Origin: a virus
Strand: one strand, 5' to 3'
Virus record (IMG/VR): IMGVR_UViG_3300047323_000434
Coordinates: 1 to 22,495 of that record
DNA: 22,495 nt
Of the stretch, positions 6,794 to 11,771 are shown piece by piece. The notes beneath the pieces are model-generated. The model made no database searches. It had not been told where the DNA came from and worked only from the letters and a program-made list of their open reading frames with translations. The translations under genes and the position numbers were made by a program. Positions within the stretch are counted from its first letter, which is position 1. Each line of letters starts with the position of its first letter.

Positions 6794-7014
6794 GCGGCGG
6801 CCTCGATGGCGACGCGCTTGATGACCGTGCGCAGGTCAACGTCATATGCCTCGGCGAGGCGCATGGCCGAGTTCAGGTCAGGCTGGGTCTCGCCGTTGAG
6901 GATCCGATAGACGGACGATTCGGTGATCCCGGTGCGGCGGAAGATGTCGGCTCGGGTGTTGTCGCCGTGGTGTGCGGCCACTTCGAGGACCTTGGCGATG
7001 TCCAGACGGAACAC
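6790..7014 (-). CDS. Small XRE-type HTH regulator (Cro-like, early operon)
   Basis: The 74-aa product is one helix-turn-helix domain: RADIFRRTGITESSVYRILN (residues 21-40) is the HTH pair, followed by GETQPDLNSAMRLAEAYDVD, typical of the XRE/Cro fold. It is the first gene of the leftward early operon, facing the probable repressor across the operator region, which is the position of a Cro-like antagonist. GTG at 7014 was chosen over the upstream start at 7116 because GGGAGGTGA lies just ahead of it. That ribosome-binding site contains a CTCCCT operator half-site (read on the plus strand), so protein binding could also affect expression. Cro-like role is inference; an excisionase role is less likely given the XRE-like form. 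Confidence 0.85.
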   Translation of the reverse strand: MFRLDIAKVLEVAAHHGDNTRADIFRRTGITESSVYRILNGETQPDLNSAMRLAEAYDVDLRTVIKRVAIEAAA

Positions 7015-7104
7015 GTAGTCACCTCCCTCGGTGGGCGGTTGGCAGGGGTTGTCGCTGGTAGCAGGGTGTTCCTTGCTCACGAGGGAGACTCTTTCACGAA
7101 ACAC

Positions 7105-7122
7105 CCTCCCTCGCAAGGGAGG
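7105..7122. promoter_or_regulatory. Immunity operator 1 (dyad CCTCCCT-N4-AGGGAGG)
   Basis: A perfect 7-bp inverted repeat with a 4-bp spacer (CGCA). It shares the exact core CTCCCT-N4-AGGGAG with the second dyad at 7241. It lies between the divergent HTH and repressor genes. On the minus strand a TACCTT hexamer (7134-7139), a possible -10 element, ends about 12 nt upstream, so protein bound here could block the early promoter. Half-sites AGGGAG (7082-7087) and CTCCCT (7023-7028) lie nearby. Confidence 0.75.
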
Positions 7123-7240
7123 AAATTGCCCGCAAGGTATGAATTTCCACTAGAACGCGCATTCGAATACAGGTGTGAGCTGTGTTAACGCAGGTCAGTG
7201 ACCTGATCGCGACTCTTGCGCGGGAGGGATTTTCTGGCTA

Positions 7241-7257
7241 CTCCCTAACTAGGGAGG
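7241..7257. promoter_or_regulatory. Immunity operator 2 (dyad CTCCCT-N4-AGGGAG)
   Basis: A perfect 6-bp inverted repeat with spacer AACT, 136 bp from operator 1 and with an identical core. It ends 15 nt before the repressor ATG, suiting autoregulation by the repressor or shut-off by the Cro-like protein. An extra GGGAGGGA stretch at 7222-7229 may be a weaker half-site. Confidence 0.7.
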
Positions 7258-7271
7258 TACAGTTCCGGGAC

Positions 7272-7718
7272 ATGACCGATGCGACCCCCACACGCGCGCA
7301 ACGATTCGCCGCCATCGTCGTGCCAGCTGCCGAACACGCCGGCTACACCGGCCACGGCGCCAAAGCGCGCTTCGCGCGGGACACCGGCATGACCGACAGC
7401 AGCGTCACCCGCCTGTGGCAAGGAACCGCCCTCCCCGAGGCGCGGTTCTACGAAGCCATCGCCACCGCAACAGGCATCGACCTCAGAACTCTCCTCGTGG
7501 AAGGTGGCGTTCTGTCGCCTGAATCCCTTCAGTCACTGTCCGAAACGGATCGATCGCAGGTAGGCTCTGGCCTCACGCCGGAGGAAGCGGCTGATCGACT
7601 AGGGATTCGGGACGAAGTGGGGCGCCAGCTTTTCTACGCAACCATCGAACGTCTCAAGCGTCTGCAAGACGACCACGCCGATCACGCTGAGCCCGGAGGG
7701 ACAGCGGCACAGATGTGA
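7272..7718 (+). CDS. Probable lysogeny repressor (HTH protein)
   Basis: The 148-aa protein starts MTDATPTRAQRFAA. The HTH lies at about residues 30-60 (GAKARFARDTGMTDSSVTRL), followed by GTALPEARFYEAIATATGID, a repressor-like N-terminal domain. The C-terminal half has LTPEEAADRLGIRDEVGRQL and an acidic/His tail and may mediate oligomerisation; it is too short for a LexA-like peptidase domain and no Ser-Lys dyad is evident. The gene is on the plus strand, opposite the early operon, behind two matching operators. ATG at 7272 was chosen because it begins the folded domain. No good ribosome-binding site precedes it, and an upstream in-frame start at 7182 would place the operator inside the gene. 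The repressor role is inferred from position. Confidence 0.8.
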   Translation: MTDATPTRAQRFAAIVVPAAEHAGYTGHGAKARFARDTGMTDSSVTRLWQGTALPEARFYEAIATATGIDLRTLLVEGGVLSPESLQSLSETDRSQVGSGLTPEEAADRLGIRDEVGRQLFYATIERLKRLQDDHADHAEPGGTAAQM

Positions 7719-7731
7719 GGCGAGGGTGCAT

Positions 7732-8280
7732 ATGAATCTCACGGGCGGCAGACAGGCCACAGGAACAGCAACTCTGGCGGCCGTCGGGGGACTTGCACTC
7801 ACCGTCCACGGACTCATGGGCGATAAGCCGCTGTGCTCTTTCAGCGGTGTCACCCTCGTCATGGTCGCGTTGACCGCCATCATCCTGACCATGATCCGGA
7901 AATGGGTCACCGACACCAGCGATGAACGACGTCTCCTCGCCGCAACCCAGCGTGAAGCCCAGGCCGAACGGAGCCGCTACCTCGCCGCGAAGGCGGCCCT
8001 CGTCAACGAACAAGCGCGCATGAGCAAGGACATAGCCGCGGAGCGCGCGGCACTCACCGCCCGGCTCAAGAGCGAACGTGATGCGATGCAAGCCGAGTTT
8101 GATGCGGCGCTCGGTGAAGTTTCGTCCGATGCGGTGAATATCGCGATGTCCTGGGTTCTTGCTGGAAAGTTCGCCCCGCCGCAGCCCCAGCAGGGCAACC
8201 TCATCCAGTTCCCTCACCAGCAGCCGCAAGGCCAGCCGCAGCGTGAGCGGTCGCGGGAGCACGGAGTCGTCCGGCCCTGA
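7732..8280 (+). CDS. Membrane protein with coiled-coil cytoplasmic domain
   Basis: The protein is about 182 aa (MNLTGGRQATGT). It has two predicted spans, near residues 12-30 (TLAAVGGLALTVHGLMG) and 37-56 (FSGVTLVMVALTAIILTMI), then a long coiled coil (DERRLLAATQREAQAERSRY through RLKSERDAMQAEFD) and a Gln/Pro-rich tail. It follows the repressor by 13 nt and is probably co-expressed in the lysogen, which fits a superinfection-exclusion or membrane-linked immunity role; that is inference. ATG at 7732 is preceded by GAGG; a GTG two codons earlier is possible. Its last 80 bp overlap the integrase gene, which runs the other way. Confidence 0.75.
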   Translation: MNLTGGRQATGTATLAAVGGLALTVHGLMGDKPLCSFSGVTLVMVALTAIILTMIRKWVTDTSDERRLLAATQREAQAERSRYLAAKAALVNEQARMSKDIAAERAALTARLKSERDAMQAEFDAALGEVSSDAVNIAMSWVLAGKFAPPQPQQGNLIQFPHQQPQGQPQRERSREHGVVRP

Positions 8281-9847
8281 ACCCCGGCTCACCGAAGAAC
8301 GCCAGCCGGATACGGCCGTCATCCAATGCGCGCCGGCCAGTCGACTTCACCTTGTGCAGACGCACCGTCACGATCTTCCGGATCACCTCGCGTTTCTGAT
8401 CCATCGTGAGCCCCGGCTCCGCAGGTTGGTCCGCAGTCTGGGGGCGTCCGTTCCATACGAGGTCGGGATCGTTCGACTCCAGCATCCGGAGCAGCAGTGG
8501 CGACACCCCCGTGAACGTCGTCAGCTTCTTCCGCTCCGTCTCCAGCTTCGGCTCCAGCCGCGACTCCATCGCCGCGAGCGAGCCCGCGGACAGTTTGAAC
8601 CGGCCGGTTTCCTTGTCGAATTCATGGGCCAGAGCGCGAGCTTCGGCGAGCTGCTCCTCGTAGGCGTTGATCAGCTTCTGTGTGGCGGCCGCCTTCTCCT
8701 TGACCTTGTCGTCCGCCGGTACCAGCGCAGCCCGCGCCGTCTTCTTATCGCTGAACCAGTCGAGGACCGCTTCCTCGACGTAGGCGTCGAGCACGGCCAT
8801 GACGATGGAGGTATCGAACTTCTCCTTGCAGACCAGCGTCGTCTTCCGCACGCCACTCGGAGCGAGGTAGCGCAAGACCGCGTGGTCGCCGCACTCGCCA
8901 CACAGAGCGACGTACGACAGCAGGTGCTTCGGTTCGGTGCCGCGTTGCGTCCGGCGGGCTGGGTCGGTGAGCTTGGCCGTGACCCGGTTGAACATGGCCC
9001 GGCCCTGCGGGGTGTCGAGTCCCTTGATCGGAGCCCACACGGCTGGGATGTACGTGGTCAGGTGAAGACGTTCACCCAGGTAGGCCCGGTTCAGCAGCAT
9101 CTGCCGGACCGCCTGCTCTTTCCACTCGCGACCGTCCGGGCGTGCCGCGTCCGTCTCGGAGCGCAGCCATCGCGTGAGGGCCCTGAGGGAGTGACCAGCG
9201 TCCATGCGCTCCAGGGCCTGGAGTACGTAGGTCCCGCGCACGGGATCTTCGGTCTGTCCCGTGCAGCGCTTGCGCCCGCTGACTGTCTGGTAGGTGCGGA
9301 TGTAGCCGTAGATGGCTTTGCCGTGCGGCATGCCTGCCTGGGCTTGGGAGTTGGTGGTGCGGATGTTCCGGTCGCGGATGCCTTCGGCCTCGTCTTCGGC
9401 ATCGATGGCGTGCATGGCCGTGGCCTTGCTGTCATCGCGTCGGCTGAGGTCGTAGATCTGGCCGTTGTAGCAGAGGAGGGTGCCGGTGTCCCGGCATGCT
9501 TTCCGGAAGCGGACGTAGGCTTCCAGGTCCCTGTAATAGCGGGATGCTTCGAAGGCGATCACGATGCGTCGCACGCCCCGGGGAGGGGGCTCCTCGGTCA
9601 TGGAGGCGATCAGAGCCTCGAAGTCGTCGCGGACCTTGCGGCCGTGGCGGCTGGCTGAGACGTCTGTGTCGTTGAACTCGCGGCGGATGCGCCAGTTGTG
9701 TCTGTTGCAGAGACCGCGCCCGTTGGCGAGTTGGTCTTCGACGGAGGCGCCGCTGCTTGTGGAGTCGTCGCTGTTGCGGCCGTAGAGCAGGGCTTCGAAG
9801 GTGACGCCGGGGATGACCAGGTGCAGGTATTCGGGCGCGTAGGGCAT
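8201..9847 (-). CDS. int: Large serine integrase
   Basis: The 548-aa site-specific recombinase integrates phage DNA by recombining attP with attB. The N-terminal resolvase domain (17-165) has LLYGRNSDDS with catalytic Ser26 and Arg24, VEDQL, and EASRYYRD with Arg103 and Arg106. The recombinase domain follows (about 170-295, including AGMPHGKAIYGYIRT and MLLNRAYLGE). A zinc-ribbon region has C316-GE-C319 and C340, but the usual fourth Cys is not seen. A coiled coil spans 380-445. An Ala/Gly-rich tail (about 527-548) is encoded in the part overlapping the convergent membrane-protein gene. ATG 9847 has no Shine-Dalgarno; TAACAT sits exactly 7-12 nt upstream, so the message may be leaderless. The candidate attP lies just upstream, as in phiC31-type phages. 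Confidence 0.95.
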   Translation of the reverse strand: MPYAPEYLHLVIPGVTFEALLYGRNSDDSTSSGASVEDQLANGRGLCNRHNWRIRREFNDTDVSASRHGRKVRDDFEALIASMTEEPPPRGVRRIVIAFEASRYYRDLEAYVRFRKACRDTGTLLCYNGQIYDLSRRDDSKATAMHAIDAEDEAEGIRDRNIRTTNSQAQAGMPHGKAIYGYIRTYQTVSGRKRCTGQTEDPVRGTYVLQALERMDAGHSLRALTRWLRSETDAARPDGREWKEQAVRQMLLNRAYLGERLHLTTYIPAVWAPIKGLDTPQGRAMFNRVTAKLTDPARRTQRGTEPKHLLSYVALCGECGDHAVLRYLAPSGVRKTTLVCKEKFDTSIVMAVLDAYVEEAVLDWFSDKKTARAALVPADDKVKEKAAATQKLINAYEEQLAEARALAHEFDKETGRFKLSAGSLAAMESRLEPKLETERKKLTTFTGVSPLLLRMLESNDPDLVWNGRPQTADQPAEPGLTMDQKREVIRKIVTVRLHKVKSTGRRALDDGRIRLAFFGEPGFRAGRLRAPATAHAAAGLAAAGEGTG

Positions 9848-9853
9848 GCGTCG

Positions 9854-9859
9854 ATGTTA
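9854..9859 (-). promoter_or_regulatory. Candidate -10 element (TAACAT) of a leaderless integrase transcript
   Basis: Read on the minus strand the hexamer is TAACAT, matching the actinobacterial TANNNT pattern. It occupies positions -12 to -7 if transcription starts at the A of the integrase ATG, and no ribosome-binding site is present. The -35 region would lie in the outer left arm of the attP palindrome and shows no clear consensus. Confidence 0.5.
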
Positions 9860-9870
9860 GCGAAGTCTTG

Positions 9871-9916
9871 CCATCCCTAAATAGGCTTGTGGAGCCACAA
9901 AGTGGTTTAGGGGTGG
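9871..9916. other. Candidate attP site (46-bp imperfect palindrome)
   Basis: Two 22-nt arms flank a central AG dinucleotide at 9893-9894; 16 of 22 positions are complementary between arms. Matches fall in three blocks: 6 bp next to the centre (CTTGTGG-type, TTGTGG/CCACAA), 7 bp further out (CCCTAAA/TTTAGGG) and 3 bp at the ends. The five unmatched positions beside the inner block would be where the arms differ. Size, symmetry, a non-palindromic central dinucleotide and position 24 bp from the integrase start fit a large-serine-integrase attP. No attB is in the window, so the crossover point is inferred. Confidence 0.75.
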
Positions 9917-10149
9917 TTATTTGTTGGGTCCGGCTGGTCCGGCGGGGTGGCGTCGCAGACCTCGTCGACGAGCTCCAGCGTCTCGTAGAGGCGGATGCGT
10001 AGCTGTTCGACGATCAGGATCAGGGACGCCGGCTCCAGCTGCGCAAGGTCCTCGGCCCGGAAGGTTTCCAGGTCGCGACGTGCGTAGTCGATCTGGGCCT
10101 TCTGGATGTCGGTCAGGCGCGCTGGTGGGCGTGGGGGGTCTTCGTGCAT
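9907..10149 (-). CDS. Small helical protein beside attP, unknown function
   Basis: The 80-aa protein begins MHEDPPRPPARLTDIQKAQI. Residues 12-66 form a strongly helical stretch (DYARRDLETFRAEDLAQLEP, then LILIVEQLRIRLYETLELVD), and the tail is Pro/Asn-rich. ATG 10149 has an AGGTGA ribosome-binding site at good distance; a GTG four codons upstream (10161) is less well placed. Its TAA stop lies inside the right arm of attP but outside the likely crossover, so integration would not truncate it. It points toward the integrase on the same strand. No family recognised. Confidence 0.65.
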   Translation of the reverse strand: MHEDPPRPPARLTDIQKAQIDYARRDLETFRAEDLAQLEPASLILIVEQLRIRLYETLELVDEVCDATPPDQPDPTNNHP

Positions 10150-10275
10150 GGGGGCTTTCACCTGATGCTGGGCGCGGGATGGTGGGGGCGCGCCAGGGTG
10201 GGCGGCCGATGCATGGGTGGCACAGCTAATTGTGTGTTCAATATTTGCACACGCGCAATGACAGTTAACTCACAT

Positions 10276-10289
10276 CACTCGAACGAGTG
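10276..10289. promoter_or_regulatory. 14-bp palindrome CACTCG-AA-CGAGTG, possible operator
   Basis: A perfect 6-bp inverted repeat around AA, in an AT-richer gap (10150-10387) between a leftward gene and a rightward XRE gene. It is followed by TTTTATT on the plus strand, so a weak terminator is an alternative, but no rightward gene ends nearby. A control site for the divergent pair is more likely. Confidence 0.45.
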
Positions 10290-10336
10290 TTTTATTCGAA
10301 GTTGGTTGCGTTCTGGCCGGAACGCGATCTCGCAAA

Positions 10337-10354
10337 TGTACCAACGATGGTACA
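10337..10354. promoter_or_regulatory. 18-bp dyad TGTACCA-N4-TGGTACA, likely XRE operator
   Basis: A perfect 7-bp inverted repeat with spacer ACGA, ending 33 bp before the GTG of the small XRE gene. Size and symmetry suit a dimeric XRE repressor, so autoregulation is the simplest reading. A second inverted repeat (GCGTTC-N6-GAACGC, 10308-10325) lies just upstream. Confidence 0.6.
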
Positions 10355-10387
10355 GACAATGATCACGCCCGCCACCAGCGTGTATGC

Positions 10388-10621
10388 GTGCCCACCGATC
10401 CCCTGCCCGCCCGGGTACTCGCCCGCCGACAGGCCATCGGAGACCGCATCCGCGCCGCCCGGACTGAGCGGAAGCTCACACAGGAGAAGCTCGGCGAGGC
10501 GACGGGCCTGGACCGCAAGACAATCAACCGGATCGAGAACGGCGCGTACGCGACGCTCATCGACCACCTGATCCTCATCGCCGACGCCCTCGACACCCCG
10601 CTCGTCGACCTCGTGAGGTGA
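10388..10621 (+). CDS. Small XRE-family transcriptional regulator
   Basis: The 77-aa protein is essentially one Cro/C1-type HTH: AIGDRIRAARTERKLTQEKL (16-35), GEATGLDRKTINRIENGAYA (36-55), then IDHLILIADALDTPLVDLV. Gln32, Thr44 and the RIENG turn follow the family consensus closely. It starts at GTG with no visible ribosome-binding site; no better in-frame start exists. The gene is one of only four plus-strand genes in the window, preceded by two dyads and followed by a strong hairpin that begins at its stop codon, so it is probably its own transcription unit. It could control the genes of the island, the neighbouring leftward gene, or host targets. Confidence 0.85.
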   Translation: MPTDPLPARVLARRQAIGDRIRAARTERKLTQEKLGEATGLDRKTINRIENGAYATLIDHLILIADALDTPLVDLVR

Positions 10622-10659
10622 CCCGCCGCAAGCCCATCGGGAGCACTGCGGCGGGTCAC
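10618..10659 (+). terminator. Strong hairpin at the end of the XRE gene
   Basis: Perfect 13-bp arms (10618-10630 with 10647-10659, beginning GTGACCCGCCGCA) and a 16-nt loop. The left arm includes the TGA stop. There is no U-run, as is common for Streptomyces terminators. It may also act on leftward transcription leaving the DUF397 gene. Confidence 0.6.
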
Positions 10660-10741
10660 GACGGCCACCGCTGACAAGCGGCCGTCCTCATCCCACAGCC
10701 GGGCGTGGGGCGGTCCCGGCAGTGGAACGTCTTGCAAGGGG

Positions 10742-10939
10742 TCAGGCGCCGAGCGTCCCCGCCCTCACGCCCTGGAGGAACGCGCCCCAAGCGTCGCCCG
10801 AGGCGGCTGCGGCGGGAATGCCGCGGTCCTTGGTGTCACGGAAGAACGCCCCGCCGGTGGTCTTGGCGACCTCGACGCAGGCCCCGTTGCCGCCGGAGTA
10901 ACTGGACGTGGCCCAGGTGAGGTCGTCGGTGTTGTGCAT
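10742..10939 (-). CDS. DUF397 protein
   Basis: The 65-aa protein matches the DUF397 pattern: TWATSSYSGGNGACVEVAKT (residues 8-27), then FFRDTKDRGIP and a closing AAASGDAWGAFLQGVRAG. In actinobacteria these small proteins are usually encoded beside XRE regulators (WhiJ- and AbaA-like loci) and are thought to work with them in controlling development. ATG 10939 was chosen because it begins the conserved domain and has AAAGG upstream. Two XRE genes flank it here, at 10.4 kb (convergent) and 11.8-13.0 kb (same strand), though neither is directly coupled. Family identification is confident; molecular role is not. Confidence 0.9.
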   Translation of the reverse strand: MHNTDDLTWATSSYSGGNGACVEVAKTTGGAFFRDTKDRGIPAAAASGDAWGAFLQGVRAGTLGA

Positions 10940-10967
10940 GGTGCGCCTTTCAGTAGTTGTTCTTGAC

Positions 10968-11004
10968 GGGTGGCCGTCTGTCCCGTCGGACCAGACGGCC
11001 ACCC
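10968..11004 (-). terminator. Perfect 13-bp-stem hairpin, likely terminator
   Basis: Arms GGGTGGCCGTCTG and CAGACGGCCACCC around an 11-nt loop, with no U-run. It stands between the two-gene Cys-rich operon (11110-11648) and the DUF397 gene on the same strand, where it would separate the two units. Confidence 0.6.
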
Positions 11005-11046
11005 ACCCGCGGCGTCACGGTCTACCCAGCGCGCGCCGCGGGTTCA

Positions 11047-11079
11047 CCGCTGCCGTTTGGCAACACAGGTCGGCAGCGG
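11047..11079 (-). terminator. Second hairpin in the same gap (9-bp stem)
   Basis: Arms CCGCTGCCG and CGGCAGCGG with a 15-nt loop, 31 nt past the stop of the gene at 11110. With the hairpin at 10968 it makes a tandem pair after this operon. It could instead be a regulatory structure ahead of the DUF397 gene. Confidence 0.45.
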
Positions 11080-11109
11080 AGTCTTCAGTGGGGTAGAGAC
11101 CGGGGGTCG

Positions 11110-11307
11110 TTATGACCACGTGCTCCCGGACGTGTCCGTGAGGCTGCGGCGGCCGTTGAAGCGGTCGACGTGCTTGCCGGCGTGACCGGGCCGGAGTGTG
11201 CAGCGGCCCGCCTTGCGCGGGTTCCGTGCCCAGCAGTAGCCCGCCGCCCGCCCGGCTGCGCGGGACTTCTCCTCATTGTCCGGGAACGCCGGCTTCCGCC
11301 CGCTCAT
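11110..11307 (-). CDS. Small Cys/His basic protein, unknown function
   Basis: The 65-aa protein begins MSGRKPAFPDNEEKSRAAGR. It contains YCWARNPRKAGRCTLRPGHA then GKHVDRFNGRR: two Cys and two His in a C-x11-C-x5-H-x3-H-like arrangement that could bind one zinc ion. The protein is strongly basic, which would suit nucleic-acid binding. It overlaps the upstream gene by 4 nt (ATGA), so the two are translated together. No family name assigned. Confidence 0.65.
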   Translation of the reverse strand: MSGRKPAFPDNEEKSRAAGRAAGYCWARNPRKAGRCTLRPGHAGKHVDRFNGRRSLTDTSGSTWS

Positions 11308-11648
11308 GCGGCTGCCCTGCCCTGCTTGGCGAGCTGCTGGAGCGCGTGCCCCTGGTCGCAGCCCGGGGCGGAGTCCTTGCATGTGTGGCAGTCCTGGGTG
11401 TGGTCCAGGAGGGCCCGATACGCGGCGCGGCGGGTGCAGGCGCGGCAGCCGCGCGGGTACCAGGACACGGGCTCCCCGGCGCGGCTCGCGCTTTGCACGC
11501 CAAGGTCGACCGCGGTCGCGGGCGTGAGGGCGATACCGTCCCACACGCAGGCCATCCCGCGGACCTGGTGCTCAGACAGTCCGGCGACGCCAGGGATGGC
11601 TAACAGGTCGAGCACGCTGGCCTGGCTGGTGTGGGTTTCCGCTTGCAT
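11304..11648 (-). CDS. Cys-rich protein, probable zinc-binding, unknown function
   Basis: The 114-aa protein has a helical N-terminus (SVLDLLAIPGVAGLSEHQVR), then GMACVWDG with Cys34, and a Cys cluster GCRACTRRAAYRALLDHTQD (C68, C71) continuing CHTC (C87, C90) and C97. Two CxxC pairs suggest a structural zinc site. The architecture recalls unnamed Streptomyces proteins found near XRE regulators; I recall those often having CxWCG where this has CVWDG, so one ligand may be lost, but I cannot verify this here. ATG 11648 has GGAGG 8 nt upstream. It lies downstream of the XRE-TPR gene, behind a repeat-rich control region. Confidence 0.7.
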   Translation of the reverse strand: MQAETHTSQASVLDLLAIPGVAGLSEHQVRGMACVWDGIALTPATAVDLGVQSASRAGEPVSWYPRGCRACTRRAAYRALLDHTQDCHTCKDSAPGCDQGHALQQLAKQGRAAA

Positions 11649-11711
11649 GTCTCACGCCTCCGCGGTCACGGTGATCCGTCTCACATCCGGGACCGTAAGG
11701 CGCAGCAGAAA

Positions 11712-11742
11712 GCCGAGGGGGTACACCTCCTACCCCCTCGGC
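11712..11742 (-). terminator. Hairpin after the XRE-TPR gene, likely terminator
   Basis: Perfect 12-bp arms (GCCGAGGGGGTA / TACCCCCTCGGC) with a 7-nt loop; on the minus strand the stem is followed by TTTCT. It begins 30 nt past the stop of the XRE-TPR gene, in the right orientation to end its transcript. Because it contains one copy of a direct repeat, an operator role is also possible. Confidence 0.6.
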
Positions 11743-11765
11743 CACGGGTACAGTTCCTACCCCCT
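11719..11765. repeat. Direct repeat GGGTACA-NN-TCCTACCCCCT, two copies
   Basis: Copies at 11719-11738 and 11746-11765, start to start 27 bp, identical at all 18 fixed positions. Each also has GGGTA-N7-TACCC symmetry. They lie upstream of the Cys-rich operon (start 11648), where a TACGGT hexamer (11692-11697, minus strand) could be a -10 element. The layout suggests a pair of regulator sites, perhaps for the XRE-TPR protein. Confidence 0.6.
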
Positions 11766-11771
11766 ACGTGA

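Noticed and set aside
7216-7244. TTGCGC ... TACTCC as a promoter for the repressor gene
   Set aside because: Spacing is right (17 bp) but the -10 matches the consensus at only two positions and fails TANNNT.
10276-10296. CACTCGAACGAGTG followed by TTTTATT as an intrinsic terminator
   Set aside because: The stem is only 5-6 bp and no rightward gene precedes it; kept as a possible operator.
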